From positions 3,086,506-3,150,505 of the forward strand of contig CACRXP010000002.1 of assembly GCA_902702965.1 (NCBI GenBank): a DNA stretch of 64,000 nucleotides, given 5' to 3'. The notes beneath the pieces were generated by a model, which was not told the DNA's origin, did no database searches, and saw nothing but the letters and a program-made list of their open reading frames with translations. Below are positions 1 through 10,036 of the stretch, in pieces. The first letter of the stretch is position 1. Every line of letters begins with the position of its first letter. This stretch comes from Spirometra erinaceieuropaei. Taxonomy: Eukaryota; Platyhelminthes; Cestoda; Diphyllobothriidea; Diphyllobothriidae. The translations under genes and the position numbers were made by a program.

Positions 1-1790
1 AAGAAGGAGTAAAAAAAAGTGGGCATACTTTCTCACGACTAAATCCGTCGCGGTGTATGGACAACTGAATGTTACAGATGGAATGAATTAGTGACGCAAA
101 CTGTTCTCAGGACGGTGAGTTTATCTAGGGTCCTCAAAGTTTCTCCGAAGTGTGGAATTTTTACGGGTATAACTTAGAGGCCAAGCACCACTGTACTTTT
201 CCCCAAAAGGTGTGCAAGTATGAACTCAGGTTAAGCAGGCTAATTTGATTTTAGTGGAAGTGCATGTTCGGGTAAGAGTAAAGGCAGTGGTCAAAACTTA
301 TTGGCGCGCAAGAAGACAAAGCAGAAACACTGGGACCACATCAAATTGGACAAAATCATGGAGTAGTTGGTAGGCGAGGAGAGCCCGACAATAACCGATG
401 AAAACACTCAAAACAAATACCAGGGGACATAATATGTAAGTCATGAATTCGGAGAAATAAATCGCTTTTATCTAAAGATGTGCACAGACAATCTTCCGAT
501 TGAATAGCTTATAATTTTTTTTACTAATTTGAGTTAGTTTGAATCTGAAGCTCCGCGTCTTAGCACTCGAAATGAACAAAAAGTCTTGCCACGAATCCCT
601 TAGTAGGATAAAAGGTTAGGCTTTAATATTTGCGGGATTTAGCGAACTGCCGATCACCGACATGAAGACAAAGAAGGCAAGCATACAGAGAGTATAGTTC
701 GTAAGGTTTGCAACTGTTAACAGTCATGTCTCAATATAATTTTCAGCACTACCACGTCTGCCTAGCACAGCTTATTCAGTTTATTTGGAATAGATAATAG
801 CTAAGACCTTTGAAATCCCCACTGATCACATGTCAGTTCATTTGAAACAACTGCACACTGACAATGAAGATTTTGCTCTTAAAAAGCCCTTGCATGATTT
901 AAGTAACACCGTCCACCGGAAAAAATTTCTGGGGTTCACGGGGCATTCAGTTCGGGTTCAGACTCTCGATAAAAAACGGGGGACATAAACAATCCTAAAT
1001 AAAAAGTCTCGAAGACCCCATTTGGCGCGAAAATGTTCGCATGAGATTTTAGTTTGCCAGAAATTAACTGTCATACAAATGCTTCTCCTCCGAAACTTAC
1101 GATAGTCATACATACTACTTGTCTTCCGAATTTGTCTTAACTAGTTCTTTCAGTGATCAGAAGTGACAGTATATCAGATTTGGGTTTTACTAGTGGCATC
1201 CACCTTCTACTTACGCATTTCTATCAAGAACCTTTTACGATGGACCACGCAATGATTCACCGTCCTCCATCAGTTTCTGCGTGTTTTCTCTTGGTAACGA
1301 AGAATTACCATAGAACTTTACAAACATTCTAGATTGCGGGCCAAATTCTTTGCCCACCGGCTGGTTGGGGGATGTAACAAATTGCCGAACTCCGTTGTCT
1401 TAGCGGAAACCTTTGAGACCTTCCAAATAAGACTAGATAAATTTACACTTTATGGTCAAACATTTACATGATATCATTGACTGGCATAACTGCTATGTAA
1501 ATATCAGCATGTTTTTTTCATACGTCTATCTGTAAATTGGGTTTTCCAAGGCTCTGCCTCTATCCCTCATATATACTGAATTAAACTGTTGCGATATTTT
1601 CAAAAACAATGACCCAACTATTTCAGATAATTACTGTGGTGCATACCGGAAGGTCTTCTCGACCTAATTCCATGGAAGATGTCTAGCTCAAATACTGTTT
1701 CTTCCTGTATTTCGTGCTTTCTTTTAAATAAACTAAAGAAGCTCCATAGGTAGCGTAGGGACTAATCCATAACCTCCTTATTGATTTATT
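1..1790. other. Non-coding, no recognisable feature
   Basis: Short frames only on both strands, with dense stop codons. I see no repeat shared with the rest of the window and no RNA gene. This is unique or very old repeat-derived sequence. Confidence 0.5.
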
Positions 1791-1799
1791 AAAGAATTG

Positions 1800-2110
1800 C
1801 CATGGGTGGTCTCACCAGGTACTATTTCTTCAATCAACACCGACTACTGTTCTTCAATGCTTCCATTTGGTCCAGTCCCAACTTCATTAAAGGAAATGCG
1901 ACTGAAGATATCTGATGCTGTGCTACCCATCCCTTACTCGACCGCCGTCATTTCATGGGCAGCAGTTTTTTTCTCCTGAGCCTCAGAAACTATAAAAGAA
2001 CACCATGCTCTTAATTAACTTATCAGGCCTTTTTTCACTGCTGGCCGGATTTGTGCTTAATCTTTCCCTGACCATGCCTGTAAACTGCCATTACATACTA
2101 CATCTCCATT
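1800..2110 (+). mobile_element. LINE 3' fragment (plus orientation)
   Basis: The stretch at about 1961-2090 (CAGTTTTTTTCTCCTGAGCC, later TTTTTTCACTGCTGG, then TGCCTGTAAACTG) matches the complement of about 3885-4020, which is the 3' side of the LINE reverse-transcriptase fragment at 4163-4830. It is therefore a second, inverted copy of the same LINE 3' untranslated region. An ORF of about 60 codons just upstream ends within it. Confidence 0.5.
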
Positions 2111-2274
2111 TCGGTATATAATGGTCAAACTTAAAGACCGACCCTTACACGTCGACGTGAAAGACAGTCGGCTGAAAACGCGCCAAGGATTTATGGAGAT
2201 CAAAAACTCGATGAACCAAATGACCCATCGAATTATACGCTATGTACAGAAGTTTCAGAGGAATATCGAAAAGA

Positions 2275-2407
2275 TATGATAGTGGGCGCTCACTGATCAG
2301 GTTACGGAACATGCTCGTTCCGTTGTGCCTTGGGGCTTATACTAGAACACAAGGCACAACGGAACGAGCATGTTCCGTAACCTGATCGATGAGCGCCCAC
2401 TATCATA
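2275..2407. repeat. 133-bp near-perfect inverted repeat (hairpin element)
   Basis: The arms 2275-2332 and 2350-2407 pair almost perfectly over 58 nt, with one two-base mismatch, and leave a 17-nt loop. The ends read TATGAT...ATCATA. The size and perfection suggest a young miniature foldback element or a structured-RNA precursor. No coding potential. Confidence 0.85.
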
Positions 2408-2423
2408 ATTAATATTCCCGATC

Positions 2424-2592
2424 ACAACCGACAGGACAACGGGCCCGTGGCTCAATGGTAGAGCGTCAAACTCCATGACCAAAGATCCCGGCATCGAATC
2501 TCAAGTGATCCACACTTGGGGTTGGGTATGACTGGCTGATGACGGCTAATAAGCCAGAAATGGCCATTCCGGTCTCCCTTGTCTTTGTCGGC
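2424..2592 (+). mobile_element. tRNA-derived SINE (best copy)
   Basis: The head resembles a tRNA: GTGGCTCAATGGTAGAGC serves as pol III A-box region and GCATCGAATCT as a degenerate B box, 32 nt downstream. The body continues through a unit (GGTTGGGTATGACTGGCTGA, then AATAAGCCAGAAATGG) and ends CCAGTCTCCCTTGTC-like. Copies or pieces recur at 14222, 14412, 16938, 19890, 41740 and 56735. It is not a functional tRNA because the acceptor stem and 3' half do not pair. Confidence 0.75.
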
Positions 2593-3359
2593 TCCATCTC
2601 ATCAATATCGAATAGACTCTAGCCAATCAAAGCACGACCCCAATCAACGCTATCGACCAAGTGGGAGCAATGACGATGCAATATCGATTTTTAAAGCGAG
2701 TTTAAGTATTAAATATTTTTTAACACTTGCTTCCGATCTAGCAACAGTCTAAAAAATCATTATCGAAGGTTTACGAAATAAAATCGTTTTATTCCCAAAC
2801 ATGTTTAATTCCCTCATAATGTGTGTGGTATTCAAGTCGAAATTACGCAACCATCTTACACCGGAAAGCATAAAGGCACTGTTAACGGTCTCATTCCCGA
2901 ACACTCAGATTCTTGACTTCGAGAAGGGTCCTCCTGGGATTTAGTGGTAGATTAAGTGGTAACTCTTAATTATATCATTGGAAACCCCTGTTTTGAATTG
3001 GGTTCTATATCCATTGCTATACTTCCCCCCCCCCATAGCGACAATTTTCGCGGTTTTTGATGTCATCTCCCGCATTCCGACCTCATGCGGTCTGTCGACG
3101 CTCACGGCGGAACCCTCAGCATTCACTGTCTACTAGTAGTTCGGTCGTACCTCCCTTCCTCACTGCTCGGCTGAGCTCGCATCTCGGTTCCTCTCGTCTG
3201 GTCTCTTTGACGCGGCGTACCAATCCGGCCCAGACGATCTCAATTGTGAATCCTGTATACAATGCCATTTTCAAGCCAGTCCTGTCTAACCCACATTCGT
3301 ACCCATCAAGGCTGACATTTATTGCTACCCTGACGATGACCGACAACATTCCGTTATAT

Positions 3360-3640
3360 ACCGCCACCTACAGGCCAGTCCTGCTCGCTTTTTTCTGTTA
3401 TTATTTTTATGGAGGTGTTTTTTTCTCCTGTAAAATTAATCCAATCATTTTTAACTTTTTGTAAGGAGTTTTTTTTCACCCCTCAATCATCATGTTTCTC
3501 AATGGACTTCTAATTCAGAAACTAGGAATTGCATTTTGTAAAGGTTCGGCCTACCTCGTCTAAAACTCGCATGCAAATTTATTTTAACTTGCTTTGATGG
3601 GACTCCGACGGGTCTTTAATAAAAATTATCTATCTATCTA
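3360..3640 (+). mobile_element. Possible LINE 3' end with TATC tail
   Basis: T-rich, CTCCTG-containing sequence followed by TTAATAAAAATTATC and a few TATC units, the kind of short tandem tail seen at CR1-type LINE 3' ends. The frame at 3057-3464 upstream is unrecognised. Low confidence. Confidence 0.3.
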
Positions 3641-3825
3641 TATGTCTGCTTACTTTTAACATTTTAACTAAATCGTTTGACTGCAGGTTACTGCTATTTC
3701 TTTTGCAGGTATCCGATGTAGCCTTACCTGGCTTTCGACAAGATATCTTTTCTATTTTTGAATGGAGATATCATGTTGAGATACTTGAGTTATTTTATAA
3801 TAAGCTGTACTAAGCCAGTGCCACA

Positions 3826-4830
3826 ATTTTTTAAATTAATTTTTTTTAAATTGTTAAATTTTTTTAAATTTTTTTTATTTAATGCCAGTTTACAGGCATT
3901 GTCAAGGGAAGCGATTAAACATAAATCCGACCAGCAGTGAAAAAAACTCCTGGGCTAAAGGGATAAATATATAGTTGATGCTGGTTTTTATGGTTTGGAG
4001 GGCTCAGGAGAAAAAACTGCCGGCAGTGATAGAATATCGACCGTCAAGAAGGGGGGAGGTTGCAGGGTATCGGAGATTATCGGACGTCAAATTTCTTTCA
4101 TGATGTTGGGGATAGCCAAATTAGAGTTGTTGAGGAACAGCTGGTGAGGCCGGCCATAGTGTTCAGAGACCACAAACGCCATCGCTACGGTACAGTCGAT
4201 CAGAATTTTCAGCACCCGAAATTTGTGGGAGCTTTTCTGAATGCAAAAATCGAGTAATAGTTCTCTTAAATAAAGGATAATTTTGCGGAGTTTTCACACT
4301 TATGGGAAGTTTATTCCAAATAGCAATTGCACTTACAGAAAAGAACCGACGATTTTTAACAGTACGTGCCAGAGGCAGAAATAAAAAGACCTCAGGGTGA
4401 CTGTTACGTCGTGGGTGGATATGATGTCTTAAAGAGGTGAGTGTGTTAAATGTGTGATTATATAAGAGTTTAAATAGCAAAAATAGTCCCTTTTGTAATC
4501 TACGGAACCATAAAGGATCAAGGCCTGTAAGCCGGCAACGTTCTTGGTAAGACAAATTTCGGTGTTCCGGGGTTAAAATTCTCTTGGTAAAAAAGTGTTG
4601 AGCTGATTCTATTTTCTTCTGCTCAGAAGCACGCATGAGGCTAAATGAAAACGAACAGTATTCCAGACCAGGTCTAACGTACATGTTGAAAAGGCGCATT
4701 CTGATATCCCTAGTTTTAAAATTTCGGAGGATAAACCCGGTCGTTCTACGTGCTTTCTTAACAAATTTAGTCGATATTAACCTGGCGAATGATTCATTGA
4801 AGGGCAGCGAACTAAGACATCAGAAAGTAT
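3826..4830 (-). pseudogene. Truncated LINE reverse transcriptase (CR1/Jockey-like C-terminal part)
   Basis: On the minus strand an open frame from 4699 to 4163 begins MRLFNMYVRPGLEYCS and continues with LSYQERCRLTGLDPLWFRR. This is the thumb and C-terminal tail typical of CR1/Jockey-type non-LTR reverse transcriptases (the family consensus reads like VRPLLEYGS and YEERL). The frame extends upstream to about 4830 (ARLISTKFVKKARRTTGF). The catalytic palm is absent, so the copy is 5'-truncated. Downstream comes a 3'UTR shared with 1961-2090 and an A/T-rich tail at 3826-3893, consistent with target-primed insertion. It is a dead fragment, although this part of the frame is intact. Confidence 0.75.
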
Positions 4831-4839
4831 TATGAAGTG

Positions 4840-5336
4840 TTTGACAGACTTGATTGATGAATGCCAAGAAAATGGGATATATGCAGTTAATTGACAAGGT
4901 ATTCTAGTGGGTTTTGATGTCAACCTACTGGCCCCATAAATTTTACTGGCTCGAAGTATGAGCTCAGAAGTAATGAAACCAAACCTACCCGCGGCATAGC
5001 AGCAGCCAAGCTAAAGTAACCCTTAGAGAGAATTATATAATGAAACCTGTCTTGCCTGTTTTCAAGGTAACGTAGTAAATGTGTAATTGCTTAACAAGTG
5101 AAAATCATCACGTCATAAAGAGTAAAGTTTTCAGCAAGTTAAGAAGTCTTAATGAATAACATTAGAAGTTTACTTGTCTAAAATTGATATGTAAACACGC
5201 ATTTTATGCTTAAATCCGTGCGAAATTTTCGAAGGCAATTTCTTTGTTTGAACTATTCATTTTGTTCCATCTCAAGGTTGGTTATTTCGTGACGCACTAA
5301 TAAAATTTCGATTCGGTTCTTTCGAGTGCTTAATAA
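4840..5336. promoter_or_regulatory. Upstream region of the YAP-like gene
   Basis: About 500 bp of AT-rich DNA before the start codon, with no repeat. It should hold the 5'UTR and promoter or a trans-splicing acceptor, but I see no convincing TATA box or initiator. Confidence 0.25.
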
Positions 5337-5746
5337 ATGGAGGACGAACCGGATAGTCGAACGCCAACTATCCACATAAAAATGATAGATGAGGCGCAGG
5401 ACCCTCTTCTCAAGCTTTTCTCGCACAAACCAAACGCATCAACGAAGAGATTAGAAGAAAGGCAGCTTCCAAAATCATTTTGGATACCACCACGCGAAGA
5501 ACAGACAAGACTACCTGAACATTTCGACCAAGAAGCGAATTGCGGAAGTTTAACAGATGGCGGATGTATTTCACATCGAAAATCAAATTCTTCTCCGTCT
5601 GCATTTGGAATTAATGCGGTGTACTCTGTTGATGCAGTGGATCACAACCGTCAAAAAAGTCTCGACACTGCAAAGACATCCATGGACTACGCGAAAACGT
5701 ACCAAACGAGAGTGCGGAGTGATCACGGATCGCAGCTTATACGCAA
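5337..5746 (+). CDS. yap1: YAP/Yorkie-like co-activator, exon 1 (TEAD-binding segment, 14-3-3 site)
   Basis: First coding exon of a Hippo-pathway transcriptional co-activator, the family that binds TEAD factors in the nucleus and is held in the cytoplasm by LATS phosphorylation and 14-3-3. The ATG follows directly on an in-frame TAA (5334-5336), which fixes the start as the first possible one. Residues about 22-34 (DPLLKLFSHKPNA) resemble the YAP TEAD-binding helix with its LxxLF motif. Residues 42-54 (RQLPKSFWIPPRE) match the Omega-loop RKLPDSFFKPPEP of vertebrate YAP, with the key Leu, Ser and Phe kept. Residues 80-87 (HRKSNSSP) line up with the YAP Ser127 site HVRAHSSP; the His at -5 and the SSP remain, but Arg at -3 is Lys. 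The exon ends before GTAACC with two bases of a split codon (AA|C, Asn137). Family assignment is secure; orthology is inferred. Confidence 0.9.
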
Positions 5747-5782
5747 GTAACCAAAAAGTGCATTTAATTTACGTTATTTAAG
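5747..5782 (+). other. 36-nt intron 1 of the YAP-like gene
   Basis: Starts GTAACC and ends TATTTAAG. It is AT-rich and interrupts the frame after two codon bases. Removing it joins two open frames into continuous YAP-like protein. The length is close to the lower limit for spliceosomal introns, and flatworm genes are known for such small 5' introns. Confidence 0.85.
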
Positions 5783-5914
5783 CATCCCACGTAATACTGA
5801 CGACCCATTTACGCTCACATCGCCGATATGTGAGCTGCCGAGCGAATATCAAATGGCAATTAACGACGAGAACCAAGTATATTTTCTTAATCACAAGACA
5901 AAAGAAACGACATG
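5783..5914 (+). CDS. yap1: YAP/Yorkie-like co-activator, exon 2 (first part of WW domain)
   Basis: Joined to exon 1 by a 36-nt GT-AG intron (5747-5782). The frame stays open across the junction and gives residues 137-181. Residues 155-181 are the first two thirds of a WW domain: LPSEYQMAI, then NQVYFLNH, then TKETTW. This aligns with YAP WW1 (LPAGWEMAK, QRYFLNH, TTTW). The ligand-binding Tyr/Phe, His, Thr and second Trp are present. The first, fold-stabilising Trp is replaced by Tyr159. The exon ends within the second Trp codon (TG|G) before GTTAGA. The short size and missing ATG mean this exon is invisible to simple ORF finding; I found it by reading the frame that continues exon 1. WW domains bind PPxY motifs, for YAP in LATS and other partners. 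Confidence 0.9.
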
Positions 5915-5950
5915 GTTAGATTGATGTTTTGCCTGTTGAGCCTCTTTCAG
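5915..5950 (+). other. 36-nt intron 2 of the YAP-like gene, inside the WW domain
   Basis: Starts GTTAGA, ends CTCTTTCAG, and has exactly the same length as intron 1. It splits the codon of the ligand-binding WW tryptophan. The spliced product restores TTWFDPR, so the boundaries are certain at the sequence level. Confidence 0.9.
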
Positions 5951-6065
5951 GTTCGACCCGCGCATTCCGCACGAAGAGCAGAAATGGGGCATGACGATGA
6001 AAGAATTGAATGACCTTCATATCTCTTACGCTCTACGTCAAAAACGAGGCAAACATTCCCTTGAG
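5951..6065 (+). CDS. yap1: YAP/Yorkie-like co-activator, exon 3 (end of WW domain, helical stretch)
   Basis: Begins after TCTTTCAG, 36 nt downstream of exon 2. The first base completes the WW Trp181 codon and the reading continues FDPRIP, the standard WW C-terminal end. The junction therefore restores an intact domain (TTW|FDPRIP), which strongly supports both splice sites. Residues about 188-219 (EEQKWGMTMKELNDLH onward, then a KRGK basic patch) look helical and are not recognised. The 3' boundary is uncertain. I placed it at an AG|GCAAGC GC-type donor because it ends on a whole codon, matching exon 4's phase. The open frame itself runs on to a TAA at 6186-6188, so the exon could be longer, and GTGACC at 6120 is a weaker donor in the same phase. 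Confidence 0.75.
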
Positions 6066-7313
6066 GCAAGCATTTTAAGGACAAAATGGTGTCAACAACG
6101 CTCAAATCTTTTACATTTTGTGACCTACTGTCACACACTCACACACACTGGGAAGAACGGCATAGCCGAAACACGGAATCATTCTTAACAGCTTTCTTTG
6201 AAGCATAACAAGGGCTGAAACGGTCAATGCAAATAAAAAAATCTTTTTTGTTTTATTCCAGTCACTTTTTTAAATCGTCGCAAGCCACCTATAATATTTA
6301 TAAGCATGCTGCATTTATTTTGTAAGGGAATTTAAAGTGCGTCGTAGGATTCACTCAGTTGGATAGAAAACGTCTTTAAATCGTAATTAAGCTTCCGAAA
6401 TCTAGAAGACTGATCTAGAGAATGGATAACTAACAATTTTTTGTCTCCTCTTGTCAGGAGTCTTACGTTGTACGTCTTATATTTGGGCATTTGAAAGCGT
6501 CATCCGAAGTTGAGGTCTACGTGGAAGAAGAGCAGTCATCGGAAAATAAATAAATCACAGTTGGTCTTTATCTCGAATTCTTAATTCATAAAGTTTGTTG
6601 CCTGTAGATTTCGACTCTTCGTTACACAACTGTGTTACCCTTGACAACCTGTCGCTTATTTTCTCACACAAATAACATTTTACCTGAAAAACTTAGCTAG
6701 ACACATATTTAGCGAGTCTGTTGAAGGAGAGTTATTGGCGTAGGTTAATTCCTTTGCTCAAATGGTCACTTAAATAACCAAAGTCGGAGTACTGTGTGGG
6801 CGAATAAAAACCACCAGCGCTGGGAACACCAGTCTACAGTAATTAATGCTTGATCCCACGAATTGTGTCAGACTACAAATTCACGACCAAGGGGATGTTT
6901 GTGGGAGCCTGGGTTGACAGACGCCGCTAGGCGTGTAGAACATGAACCACGCAAATCGGTTAACTAACAGATGCAGTACAGATGAGTTAGTTATACATTT
7001 TTGTACTGAAAGTGCGACAGTTAAATGTCCCTCAAAACCGATTGTTTTGTCTCGTGGACTATCACAGCTTGTAGGAGTTTGGAGAATTCGACGAAAACAG
7101 GAATAAATTTGGCGTTTAATTCTTCTCCCTACTCCATAATATAAAATCTGCTCAGTCATACACTCTGAAGTCTTAGCCATAACTCATCGGCTAGAATAAA
7201 TACAAGGTCCTTTTTGATCCAGCGTATCTTAAGTTCCTTTTGGCATTGCTAAGTTATATCATTTTTTCTGTGTTTTCTTATTCCTGACTCTTTTTTCACC
7301 CATGTGTGTAAAG
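6066..7313 (+). other. Putative intron 3 of the YAP-like gene
   Basis: About 1.25 kb, with a proposed GC-AG boundary pair. It contains a strong unused acceptor at 6457 followed by a 31-codon open frame and overlapping AATAAA signals (see findings). Otherwise I see no repeats or other genes here. Confidence 0.5.
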
Positions 7314-7627
7314 GACCCATCAGGTGAGAATCAGTTCTCTTCTCCAGCAAACGACAGAGTCCGTCCCTCTATAACGGCTATGAATACACCGATATCAACC
7401 TGTCAGAGTTTAGAGGGGTCTAACTGTTCGCCCTTGCCAAACTCGCCAAGCATCATTAATAGCTGTGTGAGACCTTCTTCCGTTCCACGAATCCAGAATT
7501 TGAATACTGCAAGCGGCGCTGCCTGTCGACAAGCTGCCGGCGCAAAGACAATGCAAACACAGCAAATGAACCTCCTTTCACCACAAAGCAATCAGCTTTC
7601 CGTCCATTCTCGCATAATTCACGCGAA
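7314..7627 (+). CDS. yap1: YAP/Yorkie-like co-activator, exon 4 (Ser/Asn/Pro/Gln-rich linker)
   Basis: Open frame of about 105 codons after a long pyrimidine-rich tract ending in TAAAG, closed by a strong donor, AA|GTAAGTACC. It encodes a low-hydrophobicity linker rich in Ser, Asn, Pro and Gln (for example NCSPLPNSPS and MQTQQMNLLSPQSNQ), as is common between the WW domain and activation region of YAP proteins. It has no domain I recognise by itself. It is assigned to this gene by strand, position and phase: it can start on a whole codon, and it ends two bases into a codon, exactly what exon 5 needs (AA|A, Lys324). An ATG at 7302 lies just before the acceptor and is probably intronic. RNA data could move the 5' edge a few codons, for instance to the CAG at 7323. 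Confidence 0.65.
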
Positions 7628-7979
7628 GTAAGTACCGGGCACTTTTAATAGAGCAGCCTTAATGAATTGCGGCATTTTAAATAGCTTCTCAGTCAAACGA
7701 ATTCACCAGTTTTGCAGAAGGCTTTTTAAAAGTAAATTCCTGCAGTTTCCATTAGAAGAGTTTGCTTAAGTGAAGTAATAATATTGATTATCGCACATCT
7801 TAGTATGGAGATACTGTAGTTATGCCAGGATAGTGATCTTTAATGGGATTTTTTGACCGCTTGAAGAACCACACTCGCTGAATAGTAACCGCCTAAAATA
7901 GCACGAACGTTTTCATTGAATATATTTTACAAATAACATGCACAAAAATATTATTGTTTGAACTCAGTATGTAGAAAAT

Positions 7980-8605
7980 AAAGTTTAATTCAAAGTCTCT
8001 GCTTGAGACCGTTAAATGTACATTCAAATAGCATCGTATTCATCCGTTTATTGGTTCTGCTTTTGAGGTATACGACACTGTCCGTATTCATTGCACAATT
8101 ATATGCGTCATATATGGCACCTTTTTAATAGTGTAAATAAATAGGACTTTCCTTACGTGGGAAAGTCTAAAGCATGTAGTTTGACAGCCTTCGGTGCGAG
8201 TGCAACTGAAAGTCGGGTTCAGAATTATAAAGGAATTGAAAACGTTTTTTGAATCAAAAAGTACATTTTCTTTGAGTGTGAAACGTAAAAAAGACGTGAT
8301 CTGCTGCCAAGTGCGTGCGATAAAAGGCATTTTTGTGACTGAGCACTAGAAAATATATATAAGTTACAAGTACGTCGAAAATCAATGAGAAAATGCATGC
8401 TACTTAAGGAGTCACATTTGCCCTGTGCATTTTTTGAAGGCGGCAGGAAGGAAGCACATTTAAAAGCCGGTATGCTTAAGTGACTGAAATCGCTTCAGAT
8501 TACGTCACAAAACAATTAATTATATTACATAACCGAAGTATACTTTTCCAGTCGAAAACCTACCCCAAAATCTTAGGCAACACTTTATGAGATAAACCAC
8601 TTTCT
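7980..8605 (+). mobile_element. Foldback element remnant (right half)
   Basis: Matches the centre and right arm of the ~1-kb foldback family. Shared landmarks are AAATCAATGAGAAAATGCAT, GCATGCTACTTAAG, CATTTAAAAGCCGG and a degraded terminus near CTTTATGAGATAAACCAC. Closest to the copy at 58694-59688. The left arm is not recognisable. It lies inside YAP intron 4. Confidence 0.6.
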
Positions 8606-9983
8606 AACCAAAGTAAGGGTAGGACTTTCCATCCATCTCGTAGACATCCTAGTTTCTGGAAGTACAGTAATTCTCGTTATGCTGTATTCCGAGTTTCGCA
8701 GCTCTATTCTATTGCAGATTTAGACGCAAGCATATATTAATAATAATATATTTTGCGGATTTTACGCTGGTTCGTGAATTTCTTCAGCCAATATGGGGGC
8801 CTTCTGATCACTCACCGCAGTGTATGTATGTACATATATATGAACCAAAAGCGCACTCTTTTAGGCTGAAGTATAAAGACGCTAATGCACTGTTATTAGG
8901 ATAATGAACACCTCTTTTCCGACAGTCGCTATGAGATTAAAGTCAACTTCTAGTAAGAGAGAGAGTGAGAGTGAGCATACTATGAGAATTTCAGTGCGCA
9001 TTAACGCGCGATGACGTCATCTTTGCTTGCGTCAATACATATGAGGGCTTTGGTCGCCGCCAGATGCACCACATTCGCATGAAGTCATCTGGAAGTGTTT
9101 ATGTCTCTCACTTTGTATAGAACCGACTAAACCTGTGAAGGACAAAGATGAAGACAGCAATTCTTTGCCCGTTTCGTTTACGCACATTCGACGGCTTTTG
9201 CTAATTGAGATACAGATTTGGTAGGTGGCATTTTGCTCATCGTTACCCCAGCCACTCGTCGCAAACAAAAGTGTCAGGGAAAATAAAATTTGACAAAATG
9301 TTCAGCGTTTGCTCATGGTATGGTTTCCCGGCTCCCGTCCAATCCGGCCTCTTCTGCACAGACAGGTTGAGATTTTATGCGTCGCGGGCGGCGTTCCCCG
9401 ACAAAAGCAGCAGATTCTTGATCCATTTAAATCCCGAAGAAATAATGTTTTTTCTTTGACACCGTATACTGTAACAAAAGCTTTAGGTTTCTATCTCTCA
9501 TTCCAAAATGATTTAACCGCCGAGGAGTGGTTTTAAGGGAAAAAAGCGTTGTTCGATAGTCATGCAACAAATGTTTGGATTTGAAGGGACTGTCTCCTGA
9601 ACGTAACTAGGTAAACTCATTTGGAATGCATATTATATGCAGGTTTTGACTGTTTCCCGCCGGAAATATACTTTTCGAACCATCTGACGGAAACAAAACC
9701 TGGACTCCCCGCATTGCCAAAGTATTTTCACGCGTGTGTACTTCAAGGATGCATTAGCAGGCAGAATATGCTGAAAAGTAAGTCGAAATGAACTGAGTGA
9801 GGGTAGCTCTCACTAAAAGCGGGAGAGTACATCATCTTCACCAGAATCATTTGGCCTAGGATATGAAATAGATCATCAGCCGGCGTTCCAGCACAAAAAT
9901 TAAAGAGTCGTTCTATTTTAGTGACTTGTGAGAACATTACACATCCTTCACATAATCGGTATGTTGCCTCCTCCTCCTCCTCC

Positions 9984-10036
9984 NNNNNNNNNNNNNNNNN
10001 NNNNNNNNNNNNNNNNNNNNNNNNNNNNNNNNNNNN
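9984..10036. other. Assembly gap (53 N) in a CCT/CTC repeat
   Basis: Runs of CCT precede the Ns and CCT/CTC-rich sequence follows, so the gap is probably an unresolved pyrimidine microsatellite. Frames crossing it are artefacts. Confidence 0.9.

Noticed and set aside
2448..2520. Possible tRNA gene
   Set aside because: A and B boxes are present, but the stems do not pair, and the same unit recurs as a longer dispersed repeat. It is a SINE.
3057..3464. 135-codon plus-strand frame
   Set aside because: No recognisable motif, and it ends in T-rich sequence resembling a LINE 3' end. A gene is not supported.
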